From contig CAJUIJ010000100.1 in the NCBI GenBank assembly GCA_910586175.1, forward strand, positions 1,369 to 8,696: a stretch of 7,328 nt of DNA, in the 5' to 3' direction. Position numbers and translations under genes: made by a program. Origin of the DNA: an uncultured Muribaculaceae bacterium. GTDB taxonomy: Bacteria; Bacteroidota; Bacteroidia; Bacteroidales; Muribaculaceae. Positions 1-6,139 of the stretch are shown here, one piece after another; positions within the stretch are counted from its first letter, which is position 1; every line of letters starts with the position of its first letter. Under the pieces are notes generated by a model. That model was not told where the DNA came from. It did no database searches and was given only the letters and a program-made list of their open reading frames with translations.

Positions 1-411
1 CTTAAGTTTGCGGGCCACAGCACTGCGCATAGCCGCACCGCTGCCGATATTGTAGGCAAGAACTCCGAGCAGCAGCGAGTCCGCTCCGAAAGAGCGGAAC
101 ACGGCACAATTCTTGAGAAGATCCTTACGGAGCAGAGCATCCGCCTCCTTCTCGCTGAGAGTCTTGCCTCGCCTGTACTTCTCACCGGGAAGCACCTTGT
201 GGCCATAACCTACGAGAGGCCAATGGCGGGCACTGTGAAGAGTCTCATACTTCTTGATAATCTCTACAGCCTTGTCGAAATCAGAGACTTCCGAGACTGC
301 GACCTGCTGTTTGGCAGAAGGCTCGTTCACGGCAATTTTCTGATAGCCGCGACCGGCGATTAAACTGCTTGAAAATAGAAATGCAATAGAAATAGCTGAA
401 AAAAGTTTCAT
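1..411 (-). CDS. GH24-type (phage/T4-like) lysozyme, secreted, 5' part only
   Basis: The minus strand is open from an ATG at 411-409 to the window edge, giving 137 residues without a stop, so the C-terminus is missing. Residues 1-19 (MKLFSAISIAFLFSSSLIA) look like a signal peptide, so the product is probably exported. Residues about 45-137 resemble the GH24 lysozyme fold: IIKKYE with the likely catalytic Glu56, VGYGHKVLPGE (67-77) matching the GxGH strand of T4 and lambdoid lysozymes, an EKEADALLRKDL helix (87-98), and LLLGVLAYNIGSG (113-125) matching the conserved NxG helix. Family knowledge predicts hydrolysis of peptidoglycan MurNAc-GlcNAc bonds. The spacing from Glu56 to His71 is 15 residues, against 20 in T4 lysozyme, and no Asp sits where T4 has Asp20. 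I recall this short form from Bacteroidetes chromosomes and conjugative elements. Family call is fairly sure; activity is inferred. Confidence 0.8.
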   Translation of the reverse strand, partial: MKLFSAISIAFLFSSSLIAGRGYQKIAVNEPSAKQQVAVSEVSDFDKAVEIIKKYETLHSARHWPLVGYGHKVLPGEKYRRGKTLSEKEADALLRKDLLKNCAVFRSFGADSLLLGVLAYNIGSGAAMRSAVARKLK

Positions 412-794
412 TCGAAAATAATTTTCACCTTATCACTCGCACAGGGGGGCACAGCTACGCCGCTCGTGGGATATATCGGAGATTAAGGCCTCTGCCTGCT
501 GACGCGAAGGGTGGACACGCCGAGTAAAACTCTCCCCGATAGATGAGGTGGTTATAAATAAGTTTATGCAGCCCATATATGACTCTTTCTGCACAAACCC
601 TTGAAACAAGAACGCATTCAGTTACAAAAACACGTTGCTTGCCTCATTGTTCACCAGTATTAACGCATTTTGAGAAATATTATTTTATTTTTGATAGAAT
701 TTTATGTTTTAGAGCATATTTTTAAAACATTATTGCGCCCCAAGACGATAAACGATGGAGCATTCGGCTGTCATTGGAGAGCCGCGGTGCAGCT

Positions 795-851
795 GAATTT
801 TGTATGAATTTTGTAGGCAATCATTTTTTGTAGGCTTAGTTTTTTTTTGTA
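795..851 (+). repeat. Four TTTTGTA direct repeats overlapping the recJ promoter
   Basis: TTTTGTA occurs at 798-804, 809-815, 826-832 and 845-851. The first two lie in a longer tandem unit, GAATTTTGTA at 795-804 and 806-815, with an 11-bp period close to one helical turn. The second and third share TTTTGTAGGC (809-818 and 826-835). The third copy contains the -33 TTTG, and the fourth overlaps the first two bases of the -7 box. They could be binding sites for a regulator, or simply an AT-rich promoter upstream sequence; the copies are exact but short. Confidence 0.5.
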
Positions 852-857
852 AATTTG
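827..857 (+). promoter_or_regulatory. Bacteroidetes-type sigma-70 promoter driving recJ-recQ
   Basis: The -33 element TTTG lies at 827-830 and the -7 element TAAATTTG at 850-857, an exact match to the Bacteroides consensus TTTG / TAnnTTTG. The spacer is 19 nt, within the usual 19-21 nt. Transcription should begin a few bases after 857, around 861-865, leaving a leader of about 110 nt before the recJ ATG. It is the best promoter match I found in the window. Confidence 0.75.
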
Positions 858-873
858 CATATTGGAGGAAAAA

Positions 874-915
874 ATGCGTTTTTTGAGTTCGCACTTTATA
901 TATAAGGGGGAATAA
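874..915 (+). CDS. Possible 13-aa leader peptide (uORF) before recJ
   Basis: An ATG at 874 opens a 13-codon frame, MRFLSSHFIYKGE, ending in TAA at 913-915. It is preceded by GGAGG at 864-868 with a 5-nt spacer, a textbook Shine-Dalgarno arrangement, whereas recJ itself has none. The predicted transcript start (about 861-865) would put this site at the very 5' end of the mRNA, which could weaken it. The peptide shows no run of one amino acid that would suggest classical attenuation. It could modulate recJ translation or be chance; I rate it as a candidate only. Confidence 0.3.
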   Translation: MRFLSSHFIYKGE

Positions 916-973
916 ACTTCAACGGTCGCGGCTAATACCGAGGCCACCAACATCAAGTGAGAGACAACAATTT

Positions 974-2713
974 ATGATCAAGAAATGGAATTATCAGCCG
1001 CTGACACTTCAGCAGAAAGAAGAGGCCGACCGGCTTCTCGACAATTGCGGGGGCATCTCTGCCATTGCCGAGCTGTTGGTGCGCCGCGGAGTGTCGACAC
1101 CGGCAGAGGCCGACTCCTTTTTCGCCCCCTCACTCAAGGATCTTCACGACCCCTTCCTCATGCCCGATATGGACAAGGCAGTGGAACGCCTGAACCGGGC
1201 CATGGGAGCAAAAGAGCGCATAATGATTTACGGCGACTACGATGTGGATGGCACCACTGCCGTGGCTCTCGTATATAAATATCTTCAGAACTACTACTCC
1301 AATGTTGAGTACTACATACCCACCCGCGATGATGAGGGCTACGGCATATCGCAGAAGAGCATAGACTATGCCGCTGAAAATGGCGTGAAACTAATCATAG
1401 TGCTTGACTGCGGCATAAAGGCCATCGAAGAGATAGCCTATGCCAAGAGCAAGGGTATCGACTTCATAATCTGCGACCACCACATGCCCGATGAGACACT
1501 GCCCGAGGCAGTGGCAATCCTGAACCCCAAGATGCCGGGCAGCACATATCCATGCGAACATCTGAGCGGATGCGGTGTGGGCTTCAAATTCATGCAAGGC
1601 TTCGCGCTGAGCAACGGCCTTGGCAACCATAACGAACTTGAGTCGATGCTCGATTTGGTAGCCGTATCGATAGCTTCTGACCTTGTGCCCCTTGTCGGCG
1701 AAAACCGCATTATGGCCTATCATGGCTTGCGCCGGCTCAACTCCAACCCCAACTTAGGCCTGCGCAGTATCATAAGGCTCTGCAAGCTTACCAATAAAGA
1801 TATCACCATAAGCGAGGTGATATTCAAGATAGGTCCCCGCATCAACGCCTCGGGGCGTATGCAGAGCGGCATGGAGACGGTTGACCTGCTGGTGAGCCGC
1901 GACCTGCACGAGGCCTTCGAAAAGGGAAAGGACATAGACCAGTACAACCGCGAACGCAAGGAGATAGACAAGAAAATCACAGAAGAGGCCAACGCACTGA
2001 TAGAGAAAAACGTAGGGATAGTCAACGGCAAACGCTCCATAGTGATCTACAACCGCGATTGGCACAAGGGCGTGATCGGCATCGTGGCCTCGCGCCTCAC
2101 CGAGCTATATTACAAGCCGGCAGTCGTGCTCTCGCAGAGCAATGGGTTGGCCACAGGCTCAGCCCGCTCTGTGCAAGGATTCGACATATATTCGGCTGTT
2201 AACGCCAACCGCGATCTTCTCGAGAACTTCGGAGGCCATCCGTATGCAGTCGGATTGTCGATGAAAGAGGAGAACATCAAGGAATTTACCGAACGGTTTG
2301 AGGAATATGTGGCCGACCATATACTTCCCAACCAGCTGGAGCCGCACCTTGACATCGACTCGGAGATAGAGTTTGCAGAGATAACTCCGGAATTAGTCAA
2401 CATGTTGAAAAAATTCAACCCCTTCGGGCCCAATAACCAGAAGCCTGTGTTCATGAGCCGCAACGTGTTTGACTTCGGCACGAGCAAGCTCGTGGGAAAG
2501 AATCTGGAACACATAAAGCTGGAGCTTGAAGACGACAGCACAAGCCATGTAATCAATGCCATTGCATTCAACATGTCGCAATATTTCGAGCATATCCACG
2601 CACATAAGCCCATCGATATCTGCTACACCATAGAGCAGAGCAAGCGCGGATCGAGTCCTGACACCATTCAGCTGATGATACGCGACATCAGGCCCTCGGA
2701 AACTAAAAAATAA
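974..2713 (+). CDS. recJ: Single-stranded-DNA-specific exonuclease RecJ
   Basis: RecJ digests single-stranded DNA 5' to 3' in the cytoplasm, working with RecQ in RecF-pathway recombination and in mismatch and base-excision repair. The 579 residues match the size of E. coli RecJ (577). The DHH phosphoesterase domain shows motif I DYDVDG (Asp88, Asp90, Asp92), LDCG with Asp145, and DHH at 168-170, the expected metal ligands for two Mn/Mg ions. PRINASGRM follows from about 288. The DHHA1 domain (about 350-450) has WHKGVIG (363-369), GSARS (395-399) and GGHPYAVG (420-427). The C-terminal 120 residues fit the RecJ OB-type domain. The ATG at 974 is the first start after an in-frame stop at 884-886, with no alternative start between. 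It lacks a Shine-Dalgarno, which is common in Bacteroidetes. All catalytic motifs are intact. recQ follows after 14 bp. Confidence 0.96.
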   Translation: MIKKWNYQPLTLQQKEEADRLLDNCGGISAIAELLVRRGVSTPAEADSFFAPSLKDLHDPFLMPDMDKAVERLNRAMGAKERIMIYGDYDVDGTTAVALVYKYLQNYYSNVEYYIPTRDDEGYGISQKSIDYAAENGVKLIIVLDCGIKAIEEIAYAKSKGIDFIICDHHMPDETLPEAVAILNPKMPGSTYPCEHLSGCGVGFKFMQGFALSNGLGNHNELESMLDLVAVSIASDLVPLVGENRIMAYHGLRRLNSNPNLGLRSIIRLCKLTNKDITISEVIFKIGPRINASGRMQSGMETVDLLVSRDLHEAFEKGKDIDQYNRERKEIDKKITEEANALIEKNVGIVNGKRSIVIYNRDWHKGVIGIVASRLTELYYKPAVVLSQSNGLATGSARSVQGFDIYSAVNANRDLLENFGGHPYAVGLSMKEENIKEFTERFEEYVADHILPNQLEPHLDIDSEIEFAEITPELVNMLKKFNPFGPNNQKPVFMSRNVFDFGTSKLVGKNLEHIKLELEDDSTSHVINAIAFNMSQYFEHIHAHKPIDICYTIEQSKRGSSPDTIQLMIRDIRPSETKK

Positions 2714-2740
2714 GGAGGTGACAACATATGCAAGGGGGAG
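2712..2740 (+). promoter_or_regulatory. Two ribosome-binding sites for recQ
   Basis: AAGGAGGTGA at 2712-2721 begins inside the recJ stop codon and is a full-length match to the 16S 3' end, 6 nt before the ATG at 2728. A second purine-rich site, GGGGGAGG (2733-2740), lies 8 nt before another in-frame ATG at 2749. If 2728 is used, the second site is translated as Gly-Gly-Gly. Such a strong site is unusual for Bacteroidetes, where initiation is mostly Shine-Dalgarno independent. Confidence 0.65.
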
Positions 2741-4656
2741 GATCATGTATGGATCCGGTGGCGGTGTTAAAACGCCACTGGGGATACGACGGCTTCAGGC
2801 CTCTGCAGCGCGACATAGTGGACTCAGTGCTGTCAGGTCATGACACACTTGGCCTGATGCCCACCGGAGGGGGCAAATCCATAACATTCCAGGTGCCTGC
2901 GATGATGCTCGATGGCGTCACCATAGTGGTGACACCGCTCATCTCGTTGATGAAGGATCAGGTGGACAACCTGCGAAGGCGGCGCATAAAGGCAGTCTTC
3001 ATACATTCAGGCATGAACATGCGTGAGCGCAACACGGTGCGTGAAAAGCTGTTTAACGGTGGTGCCAAATTTCTTTACATATCGCCCGAGCGTCTCCGCA
3101 ACGACAATTTCATCAACGAGTTGCGACGTCTCACGGTAAACCTTATAGTGGTCGATGAGGCCCATTGTATATCTCAGTGGGGCTACGACTTCCGCCCGGC
3201 TTATCTCAACATAAAACGTCTCCGCAAAGAGAAGCCCGGAGTGCCTGTACTCGCACTTACGGCCACAGCCACTCCCGCTGTGGCCTCAGACATATGCCGA
3301 CAGCTGGAGATGACGGAACCTCACGTGCACCGCATGAGCTTCTCACGCGACAACATCAACTACATAGTGCGTGCAGCGGAGACAAAGATACATGAAGTTT
3401 TTCATATACTTAGCCGCACCACAGGCACGGCCATCGTGTATGTGCGAAGCCGCAGGCGCACCCGTGAGATAGCTGAATATCTTGAATCGACCGGCATATC
3501 TTCGGCAGGATATCATGCAGGACTCAGCTATGAGCTCAAAGAAGAGCGACAGAACGCGTGGAAAGAGGGGGCGATAAGGGTAATCGTGGCAACCAACGCC
3601 TTCGGCATGGGCATAGACAAGCCTGATGTGCGTGTTGTGATTCACTACGATCTTCCACCAAGTCTCGAAGAATACTATCAGGAGGCCGGACGAGCCGGTC
3701 GCGACGGACTCACAAGCTACGCCGTGCTGCTCACATCCAAGACTGACAGGGGTGTGATGCGGCGCAGGGTGACAGAGGCATTTCCGGAACGCGAAATGAT
3801 AAGAAAGGTATATGAGCGGGTTTGCAACAACCTCAATATTGCTGTGGGAGAAGGCTACGATACGCTTAAAGAGTTTGACATTGAGAAATTTTGCGACACG
3901 TTCGGTTATCAGGAGCGACAGTGCCGCTCGGCATTGCACCTGCTCGGACAAGCCGGTTACCTCGAATATCTTGAGGAGACCGAACGAGCTTCACGCGTTA
4001 AGATTACATGTCAGAGAGAAGACCTCTACTCACTGCACGGGCTGTCGCAAGACGCTGACACAGTGCTCACGATGCTCTTGCGAGGCTACACGGGCTTATT
4101 CTCCGACTACGTGGTGATAAATGAAAGCACTATAGCCCGGGCCATGCAGACTGCTGAACGTAAAGTATATGAGGCTCTCCTCGAACTTGCCCGCATGAAA
4201 GTGCTGAATTACATGCCCCGGAGCCGTGCACCGTTGATGTATATCCCCACTTCGCGCGAAGAGACCAAATATGTGATAATCGGAAAATCAATCTACGAAG
4301 ATCGCAAAAAAATATTGAGCGACCGCGTGGAAGCAATGCTCGATTATGCTTTCAATCCACATATATGCCGCGAAAACAGGATGCTTGAATACTTCGGCGA
4401 ACAACGGGAATGTAAATGTGGACGTTGCGATGTATGCCGAAGCAATAAAAAGAAAACAAATGGGCAAAAAGGTGCACAAACGCTTCTCCCTAAAGTGCTC
4501 GATTATCTCAAGTCTCACCCCCAAGGCGTGGATATCCGCATAATGGAGCGAGACTTGGGAGGTGGGGCTAACGACATGGCAGAAGTGATGAGTTACCTGC
4601 ACAGCGAACGCTACATACGCATTGACGCAAACAGAGTCTTGATAATTAATAATTAA
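2728..4656 (+). CDS. recQ: ATP-dependent DNA helicase RecQ
   Basis: RecQ is a superfamily 2 helicase that unwinds DNA 3' to 5' using ATP and feeds RecJ with single strands. Numbering from the ATG at 2728 (642 residues): motif 0 FRPLQ (23-27), Walker A with Lys50 in PTGGGKS, DEAH at 143-146 followed by the RecQ loop (CISQWGYDFRP), LALTATATP as motif III, VIVATNAFGMGID as motif V, and the arginine-finger motif QEAGRAGRDG (Arg322, Arg325). A Zn site, Cys547 then Cys562, 564, 567 and 570, lies about 220 residues beyond motif VI. In E. coli RecQ it comes directly after the helicase core. The region between looks helical and may hold a winged helix; the last 70 residues may hold another, and no HRDC domain is evident. 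The start may instead be 2749, since relatives, as I recall them, begin MDPV, giving 635 residues. Probably cotranscribed with recJ. Confidence 0.94.
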   Translation: MQGGGSCMDPVAVLKRHWGYDGFRPLQRDIVDSVLSGHDTLGLMPTGGGKSITFQVPAMMLDGVTIVVTPLISLMKDQVDNLRRRRIKAVFIHSGMNMRERNTVREKLFNGGAKFLYISPERLRNDNFINELRRLTVNLIVVDEAHCISQWGYDFRPAYLNIKRLRKEKPGVPVLALTATATPAVASDICRQLEMTEPHVHRMSFSRDNINYIVRAAETKIHEVFHILSRTTGTAIVYVRSRRRTREIAEYLESTGISSAGYHAGLSYELKEERQNAWKEGAIRVIVATNAFGMGIDKPDVRVVIHYDLPPSLEEYYQEAGRAGRDGLTSYAVLLTSKTDRGVMRRRVTEAFPEREMIRKVYERVCNNLNIAVGEGYDTLKEFDIEKFCDTFGYQERQCRSALHLLGQAGYLEYLEETERASRVKITCQREDLYSLHGLSQDADTVLTMLLRGYTGLFSDYVVINESTIARAMQTAERKVYEALLELARMKVLNYMPRSRAPLMYIPTSREETKYVIIGKSIYEDRKKILSDRVEAMLDYAFNPHICRENRMLEYFGEQRECKCGRCDVCRSNKKKTNGQKGAQTLLPKVLDYLKSHPQGVDIRIMERDLGGGANDMAEVMSYLHSERYIRIDANRVLIINN

Positions 4657-4678
4657 TAATTAATAATGAATAATGAAG
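4644..4678 (+). repeat. 7-bp tandem repeat at the recQ stop codon
   Basis: Five consecutive 7-bp units: AATTAAT at 4644-4650, 4651-4657 and 4658-4664, then the variants AATGAAT (4665-4671) and AATGAAG (4672-4678). The repeat encodes the last recQ codons and its stop (4654-4656). Because 7 is not a multiple of 3, TAA recurs in every frame, so the tract acts as an all-frame translational stop. Change in copy number would alter only the last residue or two of RecQ. It could vary by replication slippage. Confidence 0.85.
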
Positions 4679-4703
4679 AACTGCTTGGCAGCTTGATGTT
4701 TTA

Positions 4704-4715
4704 TTAACCCGTTAA
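4704..4715. promoter_or_regulatory. Palindrome TTAAC-CC-GTTAA before the umuC-like gene
   Basis: Perfect 5-bp inverted arms (4704-4708 and 4711-4715) with a 2-nt centre lie 21 bp before the polymerase ATG and just upstream of its ribosome-binding site. The size and place would suit an operator for a repressor such as a LexA-like protein, but I know no Bacteroidetes SOS box that it matches, and a 12-bp AT-rich palindrome can occur by chance. Confidence 0.3.
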
Positions 4716-4736
4716 CTTATATACTCAGGAGACAGT

Positions 4737-5990
4737 ATGCTTGGCCTCGTGGACTGCAATAACTTCTTCGTCAGCTGCGAGCGGACACTCGACCGCTCGC
4801 TGGAGGGACGTGCCGTGGTTGTGCTCAGCAACAACGACGGATGCGTGGTGGCACGCAGCAATGAGGCAAAACAGTTGGGTATCAAGATGGGGCAACCCGC
4901 ATTCGAGATACGCGATCTGATAGTGCATGGCGATGTGGTGGCACTCTCTGGCAATCACTTGCTTTATCGCGACATCAGCTTGAGAATACATGACATATTT
5001 CGCCGCTATGCTCCCCGCACGATAGACTACTCTGTAGATGAGGCATTTCTCGATATGGAAGGAATACCCGATGATGTACTCGAAGAGATAGGCCTGGAGA
5101 TATGCAAGCGTTGCTGGGCCGAAGAGCACATACCGGTGACAGTAGGATTCGCACCGAGCAAGACCTTGACAAAGATAGCTACTGAAGTAGGCAAAAAGAG
5201 CAGCCGCAGGGTGGTGACACTGTTTGACGAGCAAGAGCGGAAGCAAATAATGGATAGGCTTCCAATCAGGGAATTATGGGGTATAGGCCGCAGACTTGCC
5301 AAGCGTCTCTATATGGATGGCATATACACAATCGGGGCATTTTATGACAGGGAGATAATGTGGGTACGCTCCAAGCTCGGCATCAACGGCGAGCGAAGCT
5401 GGAGGGAGCTGCACGGACAGCCATGCATCGAGCTGAGCCATCTTGACCGTAAGGTGCAGGACTCCATAAGCGAGACACGTACATTTGCCACCGACATATC
5501 GGACTTCGACTACCTGCGATCGCGCATAGCGATATTTTGCAGCCATGTGGCCCGGAGGCTCAGGGCCATGAATGCCGAATGCGGAGAGATATGTGTGTTT
5601 CTCAGCAGCAACAGGTTTCACACAGAGCGAGGCTACCATTCTCCTGCAGCAGGAGCCACATTCGCAACGGCTACGAGCAACACAGCTGATATTACAGCCG
5701 CCGGCATATCGCTGCTCGAACGCATCTACGATCCTCGCTACGCCTACAAGCGAGCCGGCGTAACGCTTAACCGCATACACCCGGCCATGATGAGCGCCCC
5801 CTCACTCTTTGACGACATAGAGGGTGAACGTCAAGCCAAGGAGAAAGCCAACAAACTGATGCAAGCCATCGACAGGCTTAACCCCGGCGTGGGCGAAAGG
5901 GTGATAAGACTCGCCACCGAGCTCAACATCCCGCACATAGGGCACAACGACGGCTACTCATCATCATTCGGGGCGGCTAAAAAAGTATGA
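4737..5990 (+). CDS. umuC: Y-family translesion DNA polymerase, UmuC-like (Pol V catalytic subunit type)
   Basis: UmuC is the catalytic subunit of error-prone DNA polymerase V, which copies past lesions with UmuD' and RecA. The 417 residues match E. coli UmuC (422). Metal ligands are in the expected places: Asp6 (LVDCNNFF) and Asp101-Glu102 (YSVDEAF). The finger motif SNNDGCVVAR (31-40) is typical of the UmuC branch rather than DinB. The steric-gate position 11 is Phe, where E. coli UmuC has Tyr. A helix-hairpin-helix WGIGRRLAKRL begins at Trp181, and a DUF4113-type tail follows YKRAGV (337-342). SLFDD at 356-360 sits where E. coli UmuC has its beta-clamp-binding motif. A site CAGGAGA (4726-4732) precedes the ATG by 4 nt. 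No umuD lies next to it in the window, so its partner must be elsewhere or absent. It may be read from recJ-recQ or from its own promoter. Confidence 0.93.
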   Translation: MLGLVDCNNFFVSCERTLDRSLEGRAVVVLSNNDGCVVARSNEAKQLGIKMGQPAFEIRDLIVHGDVVALSGNHLLYRDISLRIHDIFRRYAPRTIDYSVDEAFLDMEGIPDDVLEEIGLEICKRCWAEEHIPVTVGFAPSKTLTKIATEVGKKSSRRVVTLFDEQERKQIMDRLPIRELWGIGRRLAKRLYMDGIYTIGAFYDREIMWVRSKLGINGERSWRELHGQPCIELSHLDRKVQDSISETRTFATDISDFDYLRSRIAIFCSHVARRLRAMNAECGEICVFLSSNRFHTERGYHSPAAGATFATATSNTADITAAGISLLERIYDPRYAYKRAGVTLNRIHPAMMSAPSLFDDIEGERQAKEKANKLMQAIDRLNPGVGERVIRLATELNIPHIGHNDGYSSSFGAAKKV

Positions 5991-6038
5991 AAATGTTGCA
6001 AATATGATTTTTATTAGTTAATTTCGTAAACGATAGAA

Positions 6039-6057
6039 TGCACATATACTTTGTGCA
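6039..6057. repeat. Inverted repeat TGCACA-7 nt-TGTGCA
   Basis: Perfect 6-bp arms at 6039-6044 and 6052-6057 with a 7-nt centre, in the 149-bp gap between the polymerase and the DUF3332 gene. There is no T-run after it, so a terminator is unlikely. A TATAAT at 6072-6077 lies downstream, but no consensus TAnnTTTG was found, so a promoter cannot be fixed here. It could be an operator for the DUF3332 gene. Confidence 0.35.
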
Positions 6058-6100
6058 CTTTGTGTGCGACCTATAATACTTATTTCCCTATACGGGTAAT

Positions 6101-6122
6101 AGTCCGTAATATAGAGTCCGTA
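6101..6122 (+). repeat. AGTCCGTA direct repeat in the DUF3332 leader
   Basis: AGTCCGTA occurs at 6101-6108 and 6115-6122, a 14-bp period, ending 17 bp before the ATG at 6140. It may be part of the 5' untranslated region or a protein site; function unknown. Confidence 0.4.
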
Positions 6123-6139
6123 TCTTAAAAAGAAAGCAA

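Larger units (their letters stand above)
412..973. other. Divergent gene-free region between lysozyme and recJ
   Basis: This 562-bp stretch separates the leftward lysozyme gene from rightward recJ and carries no convincing protein gene apart from a possible 13-codon leader. About 432-552 is GC-rich, with a possible long-range stem (TATCGG at 474-479 with CCGATA at 536-541, extended by GA/TC after one mismatch), so it may be the structured leader of the lysozyme mRNA or a small RNA; I recognise no known RNA family. About 553-750 is AT-rich with nothing I can name. At 760-790 there is an imperfect hairpin (CGGCT 765-769 with AGCCG 780-784, outer GCA/TGC). From 795 on come the TTTTGTA repeats and the recJ promoter. 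I could not find a matching Bacteroidetes promoter for the lysozyme on the minus strand. Confidence 0.6.

Noticed and set aside
579..725. 48-codon plus-strand ORF (ATG 579 to TAA 723-725) in the intergenic region
   Set aside because: No ribosome-binding site and no recognisable domain; its 3' half is just AT-rich spacer giving Phe/Tyr/Ile-rich residues.
771..956. 61-codon minus-strand ORF over the recJ promoter
   Set aside because: It lies antisense over the consensus promoter and repeats, and its Lys-rich composition comes from the T-runs.
985..1278. 97-codon plus-strand ORF inside recJ
   Set aside because: Out-of-frame shadow of the recJ N-terminal coding sequence; Arg/Gly-rich translation with no domain.
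2110..2613. 167-codon antisense ORF inside recJ, the longest within that gene
   Set aside because: RecJ motifs on the plus strand (GSARS, GGHPYAVG) explain this sequence; the antisense translation is Ser-rich and lacks recognisable features.
3343..3951. 202-codon antisense ORF inside recQ
   Set aside because: Helicase motifs V and VI of RecQ are coded on the other strand across this span; the antisense product is Cys/His-rich noise.
6050..6088. Promoter for the DUF3332 gene
   Set aside because: TTTG copies are present (6050-6053, 6059-6062) and TATAAT at 6072-6077, but no TAnnTTTG at the right distance, so I did not call one.
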